A stretch of 64,000 nucleotides of DNA, taken from Blastococcus tunisiensis (lineage in GTDB: Bacteria; Actinomycetota; Actinomycetes; Mycobacteriales; Geodermatophilaceae). Each line of letters begins with the position of its first letter. Positions within the stretch are counted from its first letter, which is position 1. Positions 16,346-23,488 of the stretch are shown here, piece after piece. The position numbers and the translations under genes were made by a program. Where the stretch lies: assembly GCF_900112815.1 (NCBI RefSeq), contig NZ_FOND01000022.1:1-64000 (forward strand). The letters run 5' to 3'. Under the pieces are notes generated by a model. That model was given only the letters and a program-made list of their open reading frames with translations, searched no databases and was not told the origin of the DNA.

Positions 16346-16651
16346 ATGGATCCGATCAGCCTGCTGGTGGGCGGAGCGCTGCTGGCGGTCGGCTTCGTCG
16401 GTGGTCGGTTCGGACGCCGTCGTGCGGCACCGCCCCCGCCGGTGACCCCGCTGTGCGGCTGCGGGCACACGCTGAGCCAGCACGACCGGCAGACGGACAC
16501 CTGCTACGCCGAGCTGCGCCGCGACACCTTCGACAAGCGCGGTCGCTGGGCCGGCGTGGCCTGGGTGCCGTGCACCTGCCGGCAGTACGTGGGCCCCCGG
16601 CCGATCGACGAGGTCTTCGCCCCCCGGCTCCTCCCGCCGGCCGTCGACTGA
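16346..16651 (+). CDS. Hypothetical membrane-anchored cysteine-rich protein
   Basis: 101 residues. An N-terminal hydrophobic segment (ISLLVGGALLAVGFVGG) precedes an arginine/proline stretch. A domain follows containing CGCGHTLSQHD, a single Cys about 13 residues later and CTCRQY, a spacing of Cys and His compatible with a small zinc ribbon. GGAAGGGGA upstream of the ATG is a strong ribosome-binding site. No function recognised. Confidence 0.55.
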   Translation: MDPISLLVGGALLAVGFVGGRFGRRRAAPPPPVTPLCGCGHTLSQHDRQTDTCYAELRRDTFDKRGRWAGVAWVPCTCRQYVGPRPIDEVFAPRLLPPAVD

Positions 16652-16680
16652 CCGGGCCCGGTCCGGGGCATGGGCCCGTC

Positions 16681-17424
16681 ATGCCGCTGCACCCCGACGC
16701 GCGTGCCGCCCGTCGTCGCGCGCTCCTCCTCGCCGCGACCGAGCCCGCGCGCACGCTGCTCAGCGCCGGCGGCACCGCGGCCACCGCGCTGCCGTTGCTC
16801 CGGCTCGCGCCGCGGGGAGAACCGCACCCGGTGCTGGTGCTGCCCGGGCTGCTGGCCTCCGACGCCTCCACGCGCGTGCTGCGCTCGTGGCTGGGGCGGC
16901 TGGGCTATCCGGTCGTCGGCTGGGCGCTGGGCCGCAACCGGGGCCCCAGCCAGGAGATCGACGACGAGCTGCCCCGGCTGGTGGACCGGCTGGCCGGTGA
17001 GCACCGGACGGCCGTGAGCATCGTCGGCTGGAGCCTGGGCGGCATCTTCGCGCGGCGGCTGGCTCGCCGCGCCCCCCGCCAGGTGCGGCAGGTCGTCTCG
17101 CTGGGCTCCCCGTTCGCCTCGACCCAGCCGTGGGTCACCGGCCCCCGGCGGGCACCCCGCCGCTCCCTGGCCGGGCCCCTCGCGGTCCCGAGCACCGCCG
17201 TCTACTCGAGGTGGGACGGCGTCGTCGACTGGCGTGGCTGCCGTCAGGAACCGGGGCCGATCAGCGAGAACGTCGCCGTCCGCAGCAGCCACCTGGGCAT
17301 GGGCCACGACCCGGCCGTGCTCTGGGTCGTGGCCGACCGGCTGGCCCAGCCCCGCCACGACTGGCGGCCGTTCCGGCGGCCGGACAGGTTCGGCCTCGGC
17401 GCGCTCTTCCCACCCGAGGACTGA
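16681..17424 (+). CDS. Alpha/beta hydrolase (lipase-like)
   Basis: 247 residues. Typical landmarks are VLVLPGLLASDAS (oxyanion region), the nucleophile elbow GWSLGG at about residues 117-122, an acidic residue in YSRWDGVVDW and a C-terminal His in SSHLGMGHDP. These are the catalytic Ser-Asp-His of an alpha/beta hydrolase. The sequence pattern is close to actinobacterial lipase/triacylglycerol-hydrolase-like proteins. No clear signal peptide is present, so it is probably cytoplasmic or membrane-associated. The substrate is not predictable. Confidence 0.7.
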   Translation: MPLHPDARAARRRALLLAATEPARTLLSAGGTAATALPLLRLAPRGEPHPVLVLPGLLASDASTRVLRSWLGRLGYPVVGWALGRNRGPSQEIDDELPRLVDRLAGEHRTAVSIVGWSLGGIFARRLARRAPRQVRQVVSLGSPFASTQPWVTGPRRAPRRSLAGPLAVPSTAVYSRWDGVVDWRGCRQEPGPISENVAVRSSHLGMGHDPAVLWVVADRLAQPRHDWRPFRRPDRFGLGALFPPED

Positions 17425-17445
17425 CACCGGGCCGGACGAGATCGC

Positions 17446-18579
17446 ATGACCGGCTGCGGAGCCGAGGTGAGCGGCACACAGCGGGCGTACCGTCCTCCTG
17501 TGGAGGCTGCCGAGACGGCCGATCCGCCGGTCGCAGCAGATGTGCACGCGGCCCTGGCGGCGATCGTGCCCATCGTGCGGCGCATCGTGGCCGCACGGGT
17601 GCCCGACCGCAGCACCGCAGACGACCTCGTCCAGGAGACCCTGGTACGCGTGCTCGCTGCGGCGGACCGCATCGAGCCGGGGATGCTGGAGCCCTACGCC
17701 ATCGTGACGGCACGCAACGTGGTCGCCTCGCTGTGGCGGGAGCAGGACCGGCATCGCCGGAACGAGCACCGCATGGTGGATCTCCTGGCCCCCGAGTCAC
17801 CCGATGCCGACCTGCTGGCCCGGGAGGAGCAGTCTGCGGTCGCGCAGGCGCTCGCCCGCCTGTCCGACCGGGAGCGGGCGACGTTGCTCGCGCACGAGGT
17901 GTCCGGTCAGGACACCCGGTCCCTCGCCGCCGAACTCGGCTCGACCGCCGGCGCGGTCGCCGCCCAGCTGAACCGGGCACGAGCACGGTTGCGGGTGGAG
18001 TACCTCCTGGCCAGCGAGCGGGTCGAGCCGCCGACCGACCGATGCCGTCCCGTGCTCCTGGCGTTGTCCGGCGGGGATCGCCGACGGCAGCGGGAGGTCG
18101 ACGCCGCCCGTCATCTGCTCGAGTGCGACCTCTGCGCCCGGCTGAGCCAGCCGCTGCTCCAGCGGGCCGCGACGCGCGAGGACCGGATCCGCATCGCCAT
18201 CGGCTCCGACGGGGACATCGTGGCCGCCCGGCAGGCCGCGCGGGAACTGGCGTCCCGCCTGGGCTTCGGCCGGACCGACCTCACGCTCATCGCGACCGCG
18301 GTGTCGGAGGTGGCCCGGAACATCGTCCGCTTCGCCGGGTCCGGAGAAGTGGTGGTCGAGTTGCTGGACCACCCGCGCCGCGGCGTGCAGGTTGTCGCTC
18401 GGGACACCGGGCCGGGGATCTCCGATGTGGAGCAGGCGCTGACGGACGGCTACAGCACGTATTCCGGGCTCGGGCTCGGACTGCCCGGCGCCCGACGGTT
18501 GATGGACGAGTTCGCGGTCGCGTCCGAGGTCGGGCAGGGCACGACGGCGACGATGACGAAATGGTGTGGTGAACGATGA
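17446..18579 (+). CDS. ECF-type sigma factor fused to a zinc-motif segment and an RsbT-like serine kinase
   Basis: 377 residues with three parts. Residues about 37-105 are sigma-70 region 2 (DDLVQETLVRVL at 59-70). Residues about 133-185 are region 4 with its helix-turn-helix. Residues 223-230 carry H-x3-C-x2-C, the ZAS anti-sigma zinc motif. Residues about 246-373 are a GHKL ATPase of RsbT type, with the N-box Glu288-x3-Asn292, Asp320-x-Gly-x-Gly and the GLGLGLPGARRLMDEF block typical of RsbT. Normally the RsbT kinase and the sigma factor are separate proteins. Here stressosome kinase and transcription factor would be one molecule. It overlaps the RsbR gene (ATGA), first in a four-gene coupled operon. 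The start is uncertain; GTG codons follow the chosen ATG. Confidence 0.85.
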   Translation: MTGCGAEVSGTQRAYRPPVEAAETADPPVAADVHAALAAIVPIVRRIVAARVPDRSTADDLVQETLVRVLAAADRIEPGMLEPYAIVTARNVVASLWREQDRHRRNEHRMVDLLAPESPDADLLAREEQSAVAQALARLSDRERATLLAHEVSGQDTRSLAAELGSTAGAVAAQLNRARARLRVEYLLASERVEPPTDRCRPVLLALSGGDRRRQREVDAARHLLECDLCARLSQPLLQRAATREDRIRIAIGSDGDIVAARQAARELASRLGFGRTDLTLIATAVSEVARNIVRFAGSGEVVVELLDHPRRGVQVVARDTGPGISDVEQALTDGYSTYSGLGLGLPGARRLMDEFAVASEVGQGTTATMTKWCGER

Positions 18580-19478
18580 ACGGTGACGAGACCTCGGTGA
18601 CGACGGCGGATCTCCCCGCCCCGGACGACGCGGACGGGAACCAGCTGCTCCCCCAGCTCGTCGCCCACCTGCGCGAGCACCGGACCCGACTGCGGCACGA
18701 GTGGTCGCAGCGCATCCAGCAGGCGGGACTGCTGCACGCCATGACGCCGCAGGAGATGGCCGCCGAGACCACCTCGGTCTACGACAACTACGTCGAGGTG
18801 CTCGAGACCGGCAGCGTGGAGGCCCTCCAGCGCTACGCCCGCGACCTGTCCGAACGGATCATCCCGCGGGGGGTGGAGACCCACGAGGTCGTCGGCATCG
18901 TCCTCCTGTTGCGCGACGTCCTCGCCCGATCGCTGTTCGAGAAGTACCAGCGCGACTTCGCGCTGCTCAACCGCGTGCTCGACGCGTACGAGCCGGCAGC
19001 CAACCGGATCGCCAACACCGTCGCCGTCTCCTTCGTGGACGAGCGGGAGCGGGTCATCCGGCAGCAGCAGGACTCCATCCGCGAGCTGTCCACCCCGGTG
19101 CTCCCGGTCCGGGAGCGGCTGCTGATCCTGCCGATCATCGGGGTGCTCGACAGCGAACGCGCTCGTCAGCTGACCGAGCAGCTGCTGACGGGCATCCGGA
19201 CCCACCGGGCCAAGGTCGTCGTCATCGACATCACCGGCGTCCCTGACGTGGACGAGGCGGTGGCCAACCACCTCGTCCAGACCGTCGACGCCTCACGGCT
19301 CATGGGCGCCAGCGTCATCATCACGGGCCTGTCACCCGACATCGCCCAGACCCTCGTCACGATCGGGGTGGACCTCAGCAAGATGGACACGATCGGCGAC
19401 CTCCAGGGCGGCCTCGAGGAGGCCGAGCGGCTGCTCGGCTACGCGGTCGGCCGCGCCGACGGTTCCGGCGTGCCGTGA
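18576..19478 (+). CDS. rsbR: RsbR-type stressosome scaffold protein
   Basis: 300 residues. The N-terminal RsbR_N globin-like helical domain (about 25-165) is joined by a linker helix (RQQQDSIRELSTPVLPV) to a C-terminal STAS domain (about 178-290, RLLILPIIGVLDS ... VVVIDITGVPDVDE). STAS proteins of this type assemble the 1.8-MDa stressosome with RsbS and hold RsbT. Thr173 in ELSTPVLPV matches the RsbT-phosphorylated T171 of Bacillus RsbRA. The T205-equivalent position is Glu227 (PDVDEAVA), a natural phosphomimetic-like change. The start ATG overlaps the sigma-kinase stop. Confidence 0.85.
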   Translation: MNGDETSVTTADLPAPDDADGNQLLPQLVAHLREHRTRLRHEWSQRIQQAGLLHAMTPQEMAAETTSVYDNYVEVLETGSVEALQRYARDLSERIIPRGVETHEVVGIVLLLRDVLARSLFEKYQRDFALLNRVLDAYEPAANRIANTVAVSFVDERERVIRQQQDSIRELSTPVLPVRERLLILPIIGVLDSERARQLTEQLLTGIRTHRAKVVVIDITGVPDVDEAVANHLVQTVDASRLMGASVIITGLSPDIAQTLVTIGVDLSKMDTIGDLQGGLEEAERLLGYAVGRADGSGVP

Positions 19479-19885
19479 CGTCCGGGCCGAAGCTCGTCTC
19501 CATCCTGCGGCAGGGTTCCTACCTGATCGCGTCGATCCACACTGCTCTCGACGACACCCAGATGGACCGGTTCCGCGAGGACCTCATCGAGCAGATCGGC
19601 CGCCACCGCTCGCGGGGCGTGGTCATCGACGTCGCGGCGCTCGACGTCCTCGACTCGTTCGGCACCAGGACCCTCCGCACCATCGGCGAGGTGGCCCGGT
19701 TGCGCGGGGCGCTGACCGTGGTCGTCGGGATCCAGCCCGACGTAGCCCTGGCGATGGTGGCGCTCGGGATGTCCACCGGTGCCATCGCCACCGCCCTCGA
19801 CCTCGAGGAGGGGCTGGAGTACCTCAACGGGCGTCTGGCCGGAGGGGCCGTGAGCCGCCCCGCAGGACGTGTCCCGCCGCCATGA
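19475..19885 (+). CDS. rsbS: RsbS-type STAS-domain stressosome protein
   Basis: 136 residues, single STAS domain starting at GTG 19475 (GTGA overlap with rsbR). The segment DVLDSFGTRTL contains Ser61, equivalent to Ser59 of Bacillus RsbS, the residue phosphorylated by RsbT when stress releases the kinase. The C-terminus has about 20 extra proline/alanine-rich residues. With RsbR it would form the stressosome shell that sequesters the kinase domain fused to the sigma factor. Confidence 0.85.
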   Translation: MTSGPKLVSILRQGSYLIASIHTALDDTQMDRFREDLIEQIGRHRSRGVVIDVAALDVLDSFGTRTLRTIGEVARLRGALTVVVGIQPDVALAMVALGMSTGAIATALDLEEGLEYLNGRLAGGAVSRPAGRVPPP

Positions 19886-20172
19886 GTGCACTGGACGACC
19901 TGACGCGCGACTACCGGGTCGCGTTCCTCCAGTACCTCCCCCGCCGCGCGGAAGCGGCCCTGCACCGCGGCTACGAACTGGGGCGGACGGCGGTGACGGA
20001 GGGGCTCAGCATCCTGGAACTGGTCCGGATCCACCACGAGGTCTTCCTGGAGGTCCTGCGCGAGACCCCCGCCGCAGATCTGCCGGAGGTGGCGACGGCG
20101 GCGTCCGAGTTCCTCCTGGAGGTGCTGGCCACCTTCGACATGACGCAGCGGGGCTTCCTCGACCGGAGATGA
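19882..20172 (+). CDS. RsbU N-terminal-domain-like protein
   Basis: 96 residues, all helical, similar to the N-terminal dimerisation/RsbT-binding domain of the phosphatase RsbU (YLPRRAEAALHRGYELGR ... LSILELVRIHHEVFLE). It has no PP2C phosphatase domain. In Bacillus, freed RsbT binds this domain to switch on RsbU. A free-standing copy would be a natural partner for the RsbT-like part of the upstream fusion, perhaps controlling its release. ATG overlaps the rsbS stop, so it is the fourth coupled gene. Confidence 0.65.
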   Translation: MSALDDLTRDYRVAFLQYLPRRAEAALHRGYELGRTAVTEGLSILELVRIHHEVFLEVLRETPAADLPEVATAASEFLLEVLATFDMTQRGFLDRR

Positions 20173-20732
20173 GGGGCGTGGACCGGACCCGATCGAGGAG
20201 CGGGTTCACGGCTCCCCGACCGGGCGCACGACCGGTGCGGCCGCGCACCCGTGAAGAGGCCGTGACCGCCTTCCCATGACGCCCGGCCCGAAGGGTCCCC
20301 GATGCCGGACGGGAGCCCGCCCGATGACGCCGACCTGCACCGGCGCCGGTTCGGGCCGGAACGTCACCGCGGACCGGGCGGAGATCGCGGCCCGCATCCG
20401 CGTCATGCGCCCGAGGTCTCTGCGTCCCCGTGCGGAGCCGCAGGTCAGGTCGCCATTCCCGACCCACGCCCGGCACGGACTCGTTCCGTCGAGCCGTCGC
20501 AAGCCTCGTCAGCGTCGCCGTCATCGCCGAGGTCCAGCCCGCGTCCTACGAGTGCGATGCCGCCGTGATGCAGGACCTGCCCGTGGTATTCCGCTGGGGA
20601 TGGTTCCACCGCGCCACCGCAGTGCCCCGGCCCTCGGCTGCCGGGGCACGGCGCTGCCCGGGCGCCCGTCGTCGGCTCGCGTGCGGCGGCGCGGGCGGAC
20701 CGGCCGGCCGGCTGCGGCCCACCCGTTGTCGA

Positions 20733-20760
20733 CATGTCGTGGTGTCGGCACCACGACGTG
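20733..20760. terminator. Hairpin, possible terminator
   Basis: 20736-20744 (GTCGTGGTG) pairs perfectly with 20749-20757 across a TCGG loop. Three further positions each side extend the stem with one wobble. The right arm is also the start of the first 16-bp repeat unit. It could terminate the flavoprotein transcript or act as a protein-binding site. Confidence 0.45.
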
Positions 20761-20796
20761 CCGACACCACGACGTGCCAACACCACGACGTGCCAG
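20749..20796. repeat. Three tandem copies of a 16-bp unit
   Basis: Units start at 20749, 20765 and 20781. The first 14 bases (CACCACGACGTGCC) are identical in all three and only the last two vary (GA, AA, AG). A periodicity of 16 bp does not match a helical turn multiple exactly. Its role is unknown. Confidence 0.7.
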
Positions 20797-20799
20797 GGC

Positions 20800-21783
20800 T
20801 CAGCGCGGCCGACCCGCCGCCGCGACGGCGTCGTCCGATCCGGAGAACGCGGCGACCGCGAGGCGGGTGTCCTCGCTGATCAGGTCGGCGTTGAGCTGCC
20901 CGGCCGCGTTCAGCCCCGCGGCGGCCGACGTGATCACCTGGGCGTTCAGCGTGGTCACGTTGCCGGCCACCCACACGCCCGGGACGGCGGTCGCGCCCGT
21001 CGGCTCCGAGGGGACGTAGCTGCCGATCACCGAGCCGAACATCTCCATGTCGACCGGTTCGAGGCCGAGCGAGCGCAGTACGGCGGAGTTCGCGGTGAAC
21101 CGCGGCGCGACGACCACCGCGTCACGGGCCACGATCTCGCCCGACGCCAGCCGGACGCCGGTCAGCCGCCCGGCGTCGCTCTCCAGCCCGGCCACCTCCC
21201 CCTCGACGACCCGAACCCCGCGGGCGGCCAGCTGCTCGCCTTCCTCGCCGGTGAGCTCGGGGCCGGTGTGCCGGAACAGGGTGACGTCGGCGCTCCACTG
21301 CCGCCACAGGAGGGACGCGTGGACGCCGAAGGGCCCGCCGAGGATCCCGATGGCCCGGTCGCGGACCTCCCAGCCGTGGCAGTACGGGCAGTGCAGGACG
21401 CCGCTCCCCCACTGCTCGCGCACGCCGGGGAGGTCGGGCAGCTCGTCGGTGAGGCCGGTGGTCACCAGCAACCGCCGGGCGTGCACGGAGCGTCCGTCGG
21501 CCAGCTCCACCCGGAAGCCGCCGTCGGCGCGCTCCGCCGCCACCACCTCCCCGGGCACCAGCTCGGCGCCGTAGCCGGTGACCTCCTCGCGGCCGATCGC
21601 CAGCAGCTCGGCCGGCGGTGTGCCCTCCCGCCCCAGGTAGTTGTGCACCTGGCCGGCCGGTGCGTTCCGCGGTGCACCCGCGTCGACCACCAGCACCCGG
21701 CGGCGCGCCCGCGAGAGGGCCAGGGCCCCGCTCAGCCCGGCCGCTCCGCCGCCCACCACCAGCACGTCGTACCGCTCGTCCAT
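20800..21783 (-). CDS. Thioredoxin-reductase-like NAD(P)/FAD-dependent oxidoreductase
   Basis: 327 residues. FAD-binding VVGGGAAGLSGALAL at the N-terminus, redox-active CPYC (in VLHCPYCHGWE), NAD(P)-binding GILGGPFGVHAS and the C-terminal FAD motif GVWVAGNVTT. The CPYC centre and length are those of the thioredoxin-reductase/bacillithiol-type flavoproteins found beside regulators in actinobacteria. It probably reduces a low-molecular-weight disulfide or performs a redox-linked detoxification. Divergent from the XRE-cupin gene at 21861; the 77-bp intergenic region is likely to carry the common control site. Confidence 0.8.
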   Translation of the reverse strand: MDERYDVLVVGGGAAGLSGALALSRARRRVLVVDAGAPRNAPAGQVHNYLGREGTPPAELLAIGREEVTGYGAELVPGEVVAAERADGGFRVELADGRSVHARRLLVTTGLTDELPDLPGVREQWGSGVLHCPYCHGWEVRDRAIGILGGPFGVHASLLWRQWSADVTLFRHTGPELTGEEGEQLAARGVRVVEGEVAGLESDAGRLTGVRLASGEIVARDAVVVAPRFTANSAVLRSLGLEPVDMEMFGSVIGSYVPSEPTGATAVPGVWVAGNVTTLNAQVITSAAAGLNAAGQLNADLISEDTRLAVAAFSGSDDAVAAAGRPR

Positions 21784-21843
21784 CGCCGTTCTCCTCTGCT
21801 CGGGTGTCCTGCGGCGACAGTGCGCCCCGCGCGACGGGATCGA

Positions 21844-21855
21844 CAACTATCGTTG
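21844..21855. promoter_or_regulatory. Possible operator: CAAC-N4-GTTG palindrome
   Basis: A short inverted repeat (CAAC-TATC-GTTG) immediately upstream of the XRE-cupin start and between two divergent genes. Its location suits an autoregulatory site, but it is short and could be chance. Confidence 0.3.
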
Positions 21856-21860
21856 CCGCT

Positions 21861-22460
21861 ATGGCAAAGGATGCGGATCCCGATCTCGGTGCGGTGCTGA
21901 CGGCGGTCGGGCCCCGGCTCCGGGCGCTCCGGATGCAGCGGGGGGCGACGCTGAGCCAGCTGTCGGCGGCCACCGGCATCTCGGTGAGCACGCTCTCCCG
22001 GCTGGAGTCGGGCCAGCGGCGGCCGACCCTGGAGCTCCTGCTCCCGCTGGCCCGCGCCCACCAGGTCCCCCTCGACGAGCTGGTCGACGCACCCGAGACC
22101 GGCGACCCGCGGATCCACCAGCGGGCGATCGAGCGCCACGGCATCACCATGATCCCGCTGACCCGCCGGCCCGGGGGGCTGCAGGCCTACAAGCTGGTCT
22201 ACCCGCCGCGCTACCCGGTGGGCGAGCTGGAGCAGCAGTCCCACGAGGGGCACGAGTGGCTCTACGTGCTGAACGGCCGGCTGCGGCTGCTGCTCGGCGA
22301 CCACGACTTCTTCCTCTCGGCCGGCGAGGTGGCGGAGTTCGACACCCGCACCCCGCACGTGGTGGCCAACCCCGGACCCGCTCCGGCCGAGGTGCTGGCC
22401 CTCTTCGGCCCGCAGGGCGAGCGGATCCACGTGCGCGCACGGCCCGCGCGCAGGGACTGA
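21861..22460 (+). CDS. XRE-family regulator with C-terminal cupin domain
   Basis: 199 residues. An N-terminal XRE helix-turn-helix (RGATLSQLSAATGISVSTLSRLESGQRRPTLE region, about residues 28-58) is followed by a cupin-2 domain (about 110-190) with HEGHEWLYVLNGRLRLLLG and AEFDTRTPHVV. This pattern matches HTH-cupin regulators of the SutR/PuuR class, where the cupin binds a small metabolite. It probably regulates itself and the divergent flavoprotein. Confidence 0.8.
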   Translation: MAKDADPDLGAVLTAVGPRLRALRMQRGATLSQLSAATGISVSTLSRLESGQRRPTLELLLPLARAHQVPLDELVDAPETGDPRIHQRAIERHGITMIPLTRRPGGLQAYKLVYPPRYPVGELEQQSHEGHEWLYVLNGRLRLLLGDHDFFLSAGEVAEFDTRTPHVVANPGPAPAEVLALFGPQGERIHVRARPARRD

Positions 22461-22494
22461 CCGGGCGCCCGACCTCCTCACGGACCTCGCCGTC

Positions 22495-22513
22495 TAAGGT
22501 AAGCCTTACTTGT
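22495..22513 (+). promoter_or_regulatory. IdeR/DtxR-type iron box
   Basis: The 19 bp match the DtxR/IdeR consensus TWAGGTWAGSCTWACCTWA at 16 positions, with mismatches only at the right end. It is centred about 50 bp upstream of the siderophore-interacting protein start, as expected for an iron-repressed promoter. Confidence 0.8.
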
Positions 22514-22551
22514 TCGTGTGCCGTCCGCGCCGCGAGCCGGAGGAGGAACGC

Positions 22552-23451
22552 ATGAGCGAGCAGTCCGTGGCCGAGGGCCGCGCCGCAGCGCCCGGAGGGG
22601 ACCGCGGGCGAGGCGGGCCCCGGAAGCGCACCCCGAGGGTCGCCGAGGTGGTCCGGACCGAGCGGATCACCCCGCACATGATCCGTGTGGTCCTGGGTGG
22701 CGACGGGCTGGCCGGTTTCCCGGTCGGCGAGTTCACCGACCACTACGTCAAGCTGCTCTTCGCCCCCGCCGGCGCCGGCTACAGCGCCCCCTTCGACGTC
22801 GAGCAGATCGAGGCGGAGCTGCCCCGCGAGCTGTGGCCGGTCACCCGCACGTACACGGTGCGCGCCTGGGACGCCACGGCCGGCGAGCTGACCATCGACT
22901 TCGTCCACCACGGCGACGAGGGCCTGGCCGGCCCGTGGGCCGCCGCCGCCCGCCCGGGCGATGTGATCCAGCTGCTGGGGCCCGGTGGCGCGTACGCACC
23001 GGCCCCGGAGGCCGACTGGCACCTGCTCGCCGGTGACGAGTCGGCGCTCCCGGCCATCGCCGCCACCCTCGAGGCGCTGCCCGCCGGCGCCCGCGCCCTG
23101 GTCTTCGTCGAGGTGACGGGGCCGGCCGAGGAGCAGGGCGACCTCGCCGTGCGGCCGGGCGTGGAGCTGGTGTGGCTGCACCGCGGCACCGCCGCACCCG
23201 GGGCCGCGCTGGTCGCCACCGTCACCGGTCAGCGCCTGCCCGAGGGCCGTGGGCACGTCTTCGTGCACGGCGAGGCGGCCGCCGTCCGGGACCTGCGCCG
23301 GCACCTGCGTGCCGAGCGCGGACTGGACCCGGCGCTGACGTCCATCTCCGGCTACTGGCGCTCCGGCGACACCGAGGACCGCTGGCAGGCGGCCAAGCGC
23401 GAGTGGAACGCCGCCATCGAAGCGGAGGATGCGGCGACGACCGCCTCCTGA
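22552..23451 (+). CDS. Siderophore-interacting protein (ferric-siderophore reductase)
   Basis: 299 residues. An FAD-binding domain with RTYTVR (the flavin motif RxYTVR) is followed by the SIP C-terminal domain with LAGDESALPAIAATLE and ISGYWRSGDTEDRW. These enzymes reduce the ferric siderophore in the cytoplasm, releasing Fe2+. The start ATG is preceded by GGAGGAGG. The iron box just upstream supports iron-dependent repression. It converges with purU and stands alone rather than in a siderophore gene cluster. Confidence 0.9.
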   Translation: MSEQSVAEGRAAAPGGDRGRGGPRKRTPRVAEVVRTERITPHMIRVVLGGDGLAGFPVGEFTDHYVKLLFAPAGAGYSAPFDVEQIEAELPRELWPVTRTYTVRAWDATAGELTIDFVHHGDEGLAGPWAAAARPGDVIQLLGPGGAYAPAPEADWHLLAGDESALPAIAATLEALPAGARALVFVEVTGPAEEQGDLAVRPGVELVWLHRGTAAPGAALVATVTGQRLPEGRGHVFVHGEAAAVRDLRRHLRAERGLDPALTSISGYWRSGDTEDRWQAAKREWNAAIEAEDAATTAS

Positions 23452-23454
23452 GAC

Positions 23455-23484
23455 CCGGCGGCGGCCCGGAGCGGCCGCCGCCGG
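23455..23484. terminator. Bidirectional terminator hairpin
   Basis: 12-bp perfect stem (23455-23466 with 23473-23484) with a 6-nt loop, directly between the convergent ends of the siderophore-interacting protein gene (23451) and purU (23489). Confidence 0.65.
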
Positions 23485-23488
23485 CCGG

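Larger units (their letters stand above)
20173..20799. other. 627-bp intergenic stretch with hairpin and tandem repeats, no gene seen
   Basis: Open frames here are short or low-complexity arginine/proline-rich and have no convincing ribosome-binding site. The only ordered structure is the hairpin at 20733-20760 and the 16-bp tandem repeat at 20749-20796. The region separates the stressosome operon from the flavoprotein gene ending at 20800. Confidence 0.5.

Noticed and set aside
16504-17769. Minus-strand open frame of about 420 codons
   Set aside because: Covers the alpha/beta hydrolase and the start of the sigma-kinase gene in antisense; no family pattern.
20749-20796. CRISPR array
   Set aside because: The 16-bp units are directly adjacent without variable spacers and there are no cas genes.
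20276-21019. Plus-strand open frame after the stressosome operon
   Set aside because: Arg/Pro-rich, crosses the repeat array and runs antisense into the flavoprotein gene; no ribosome-binding site.
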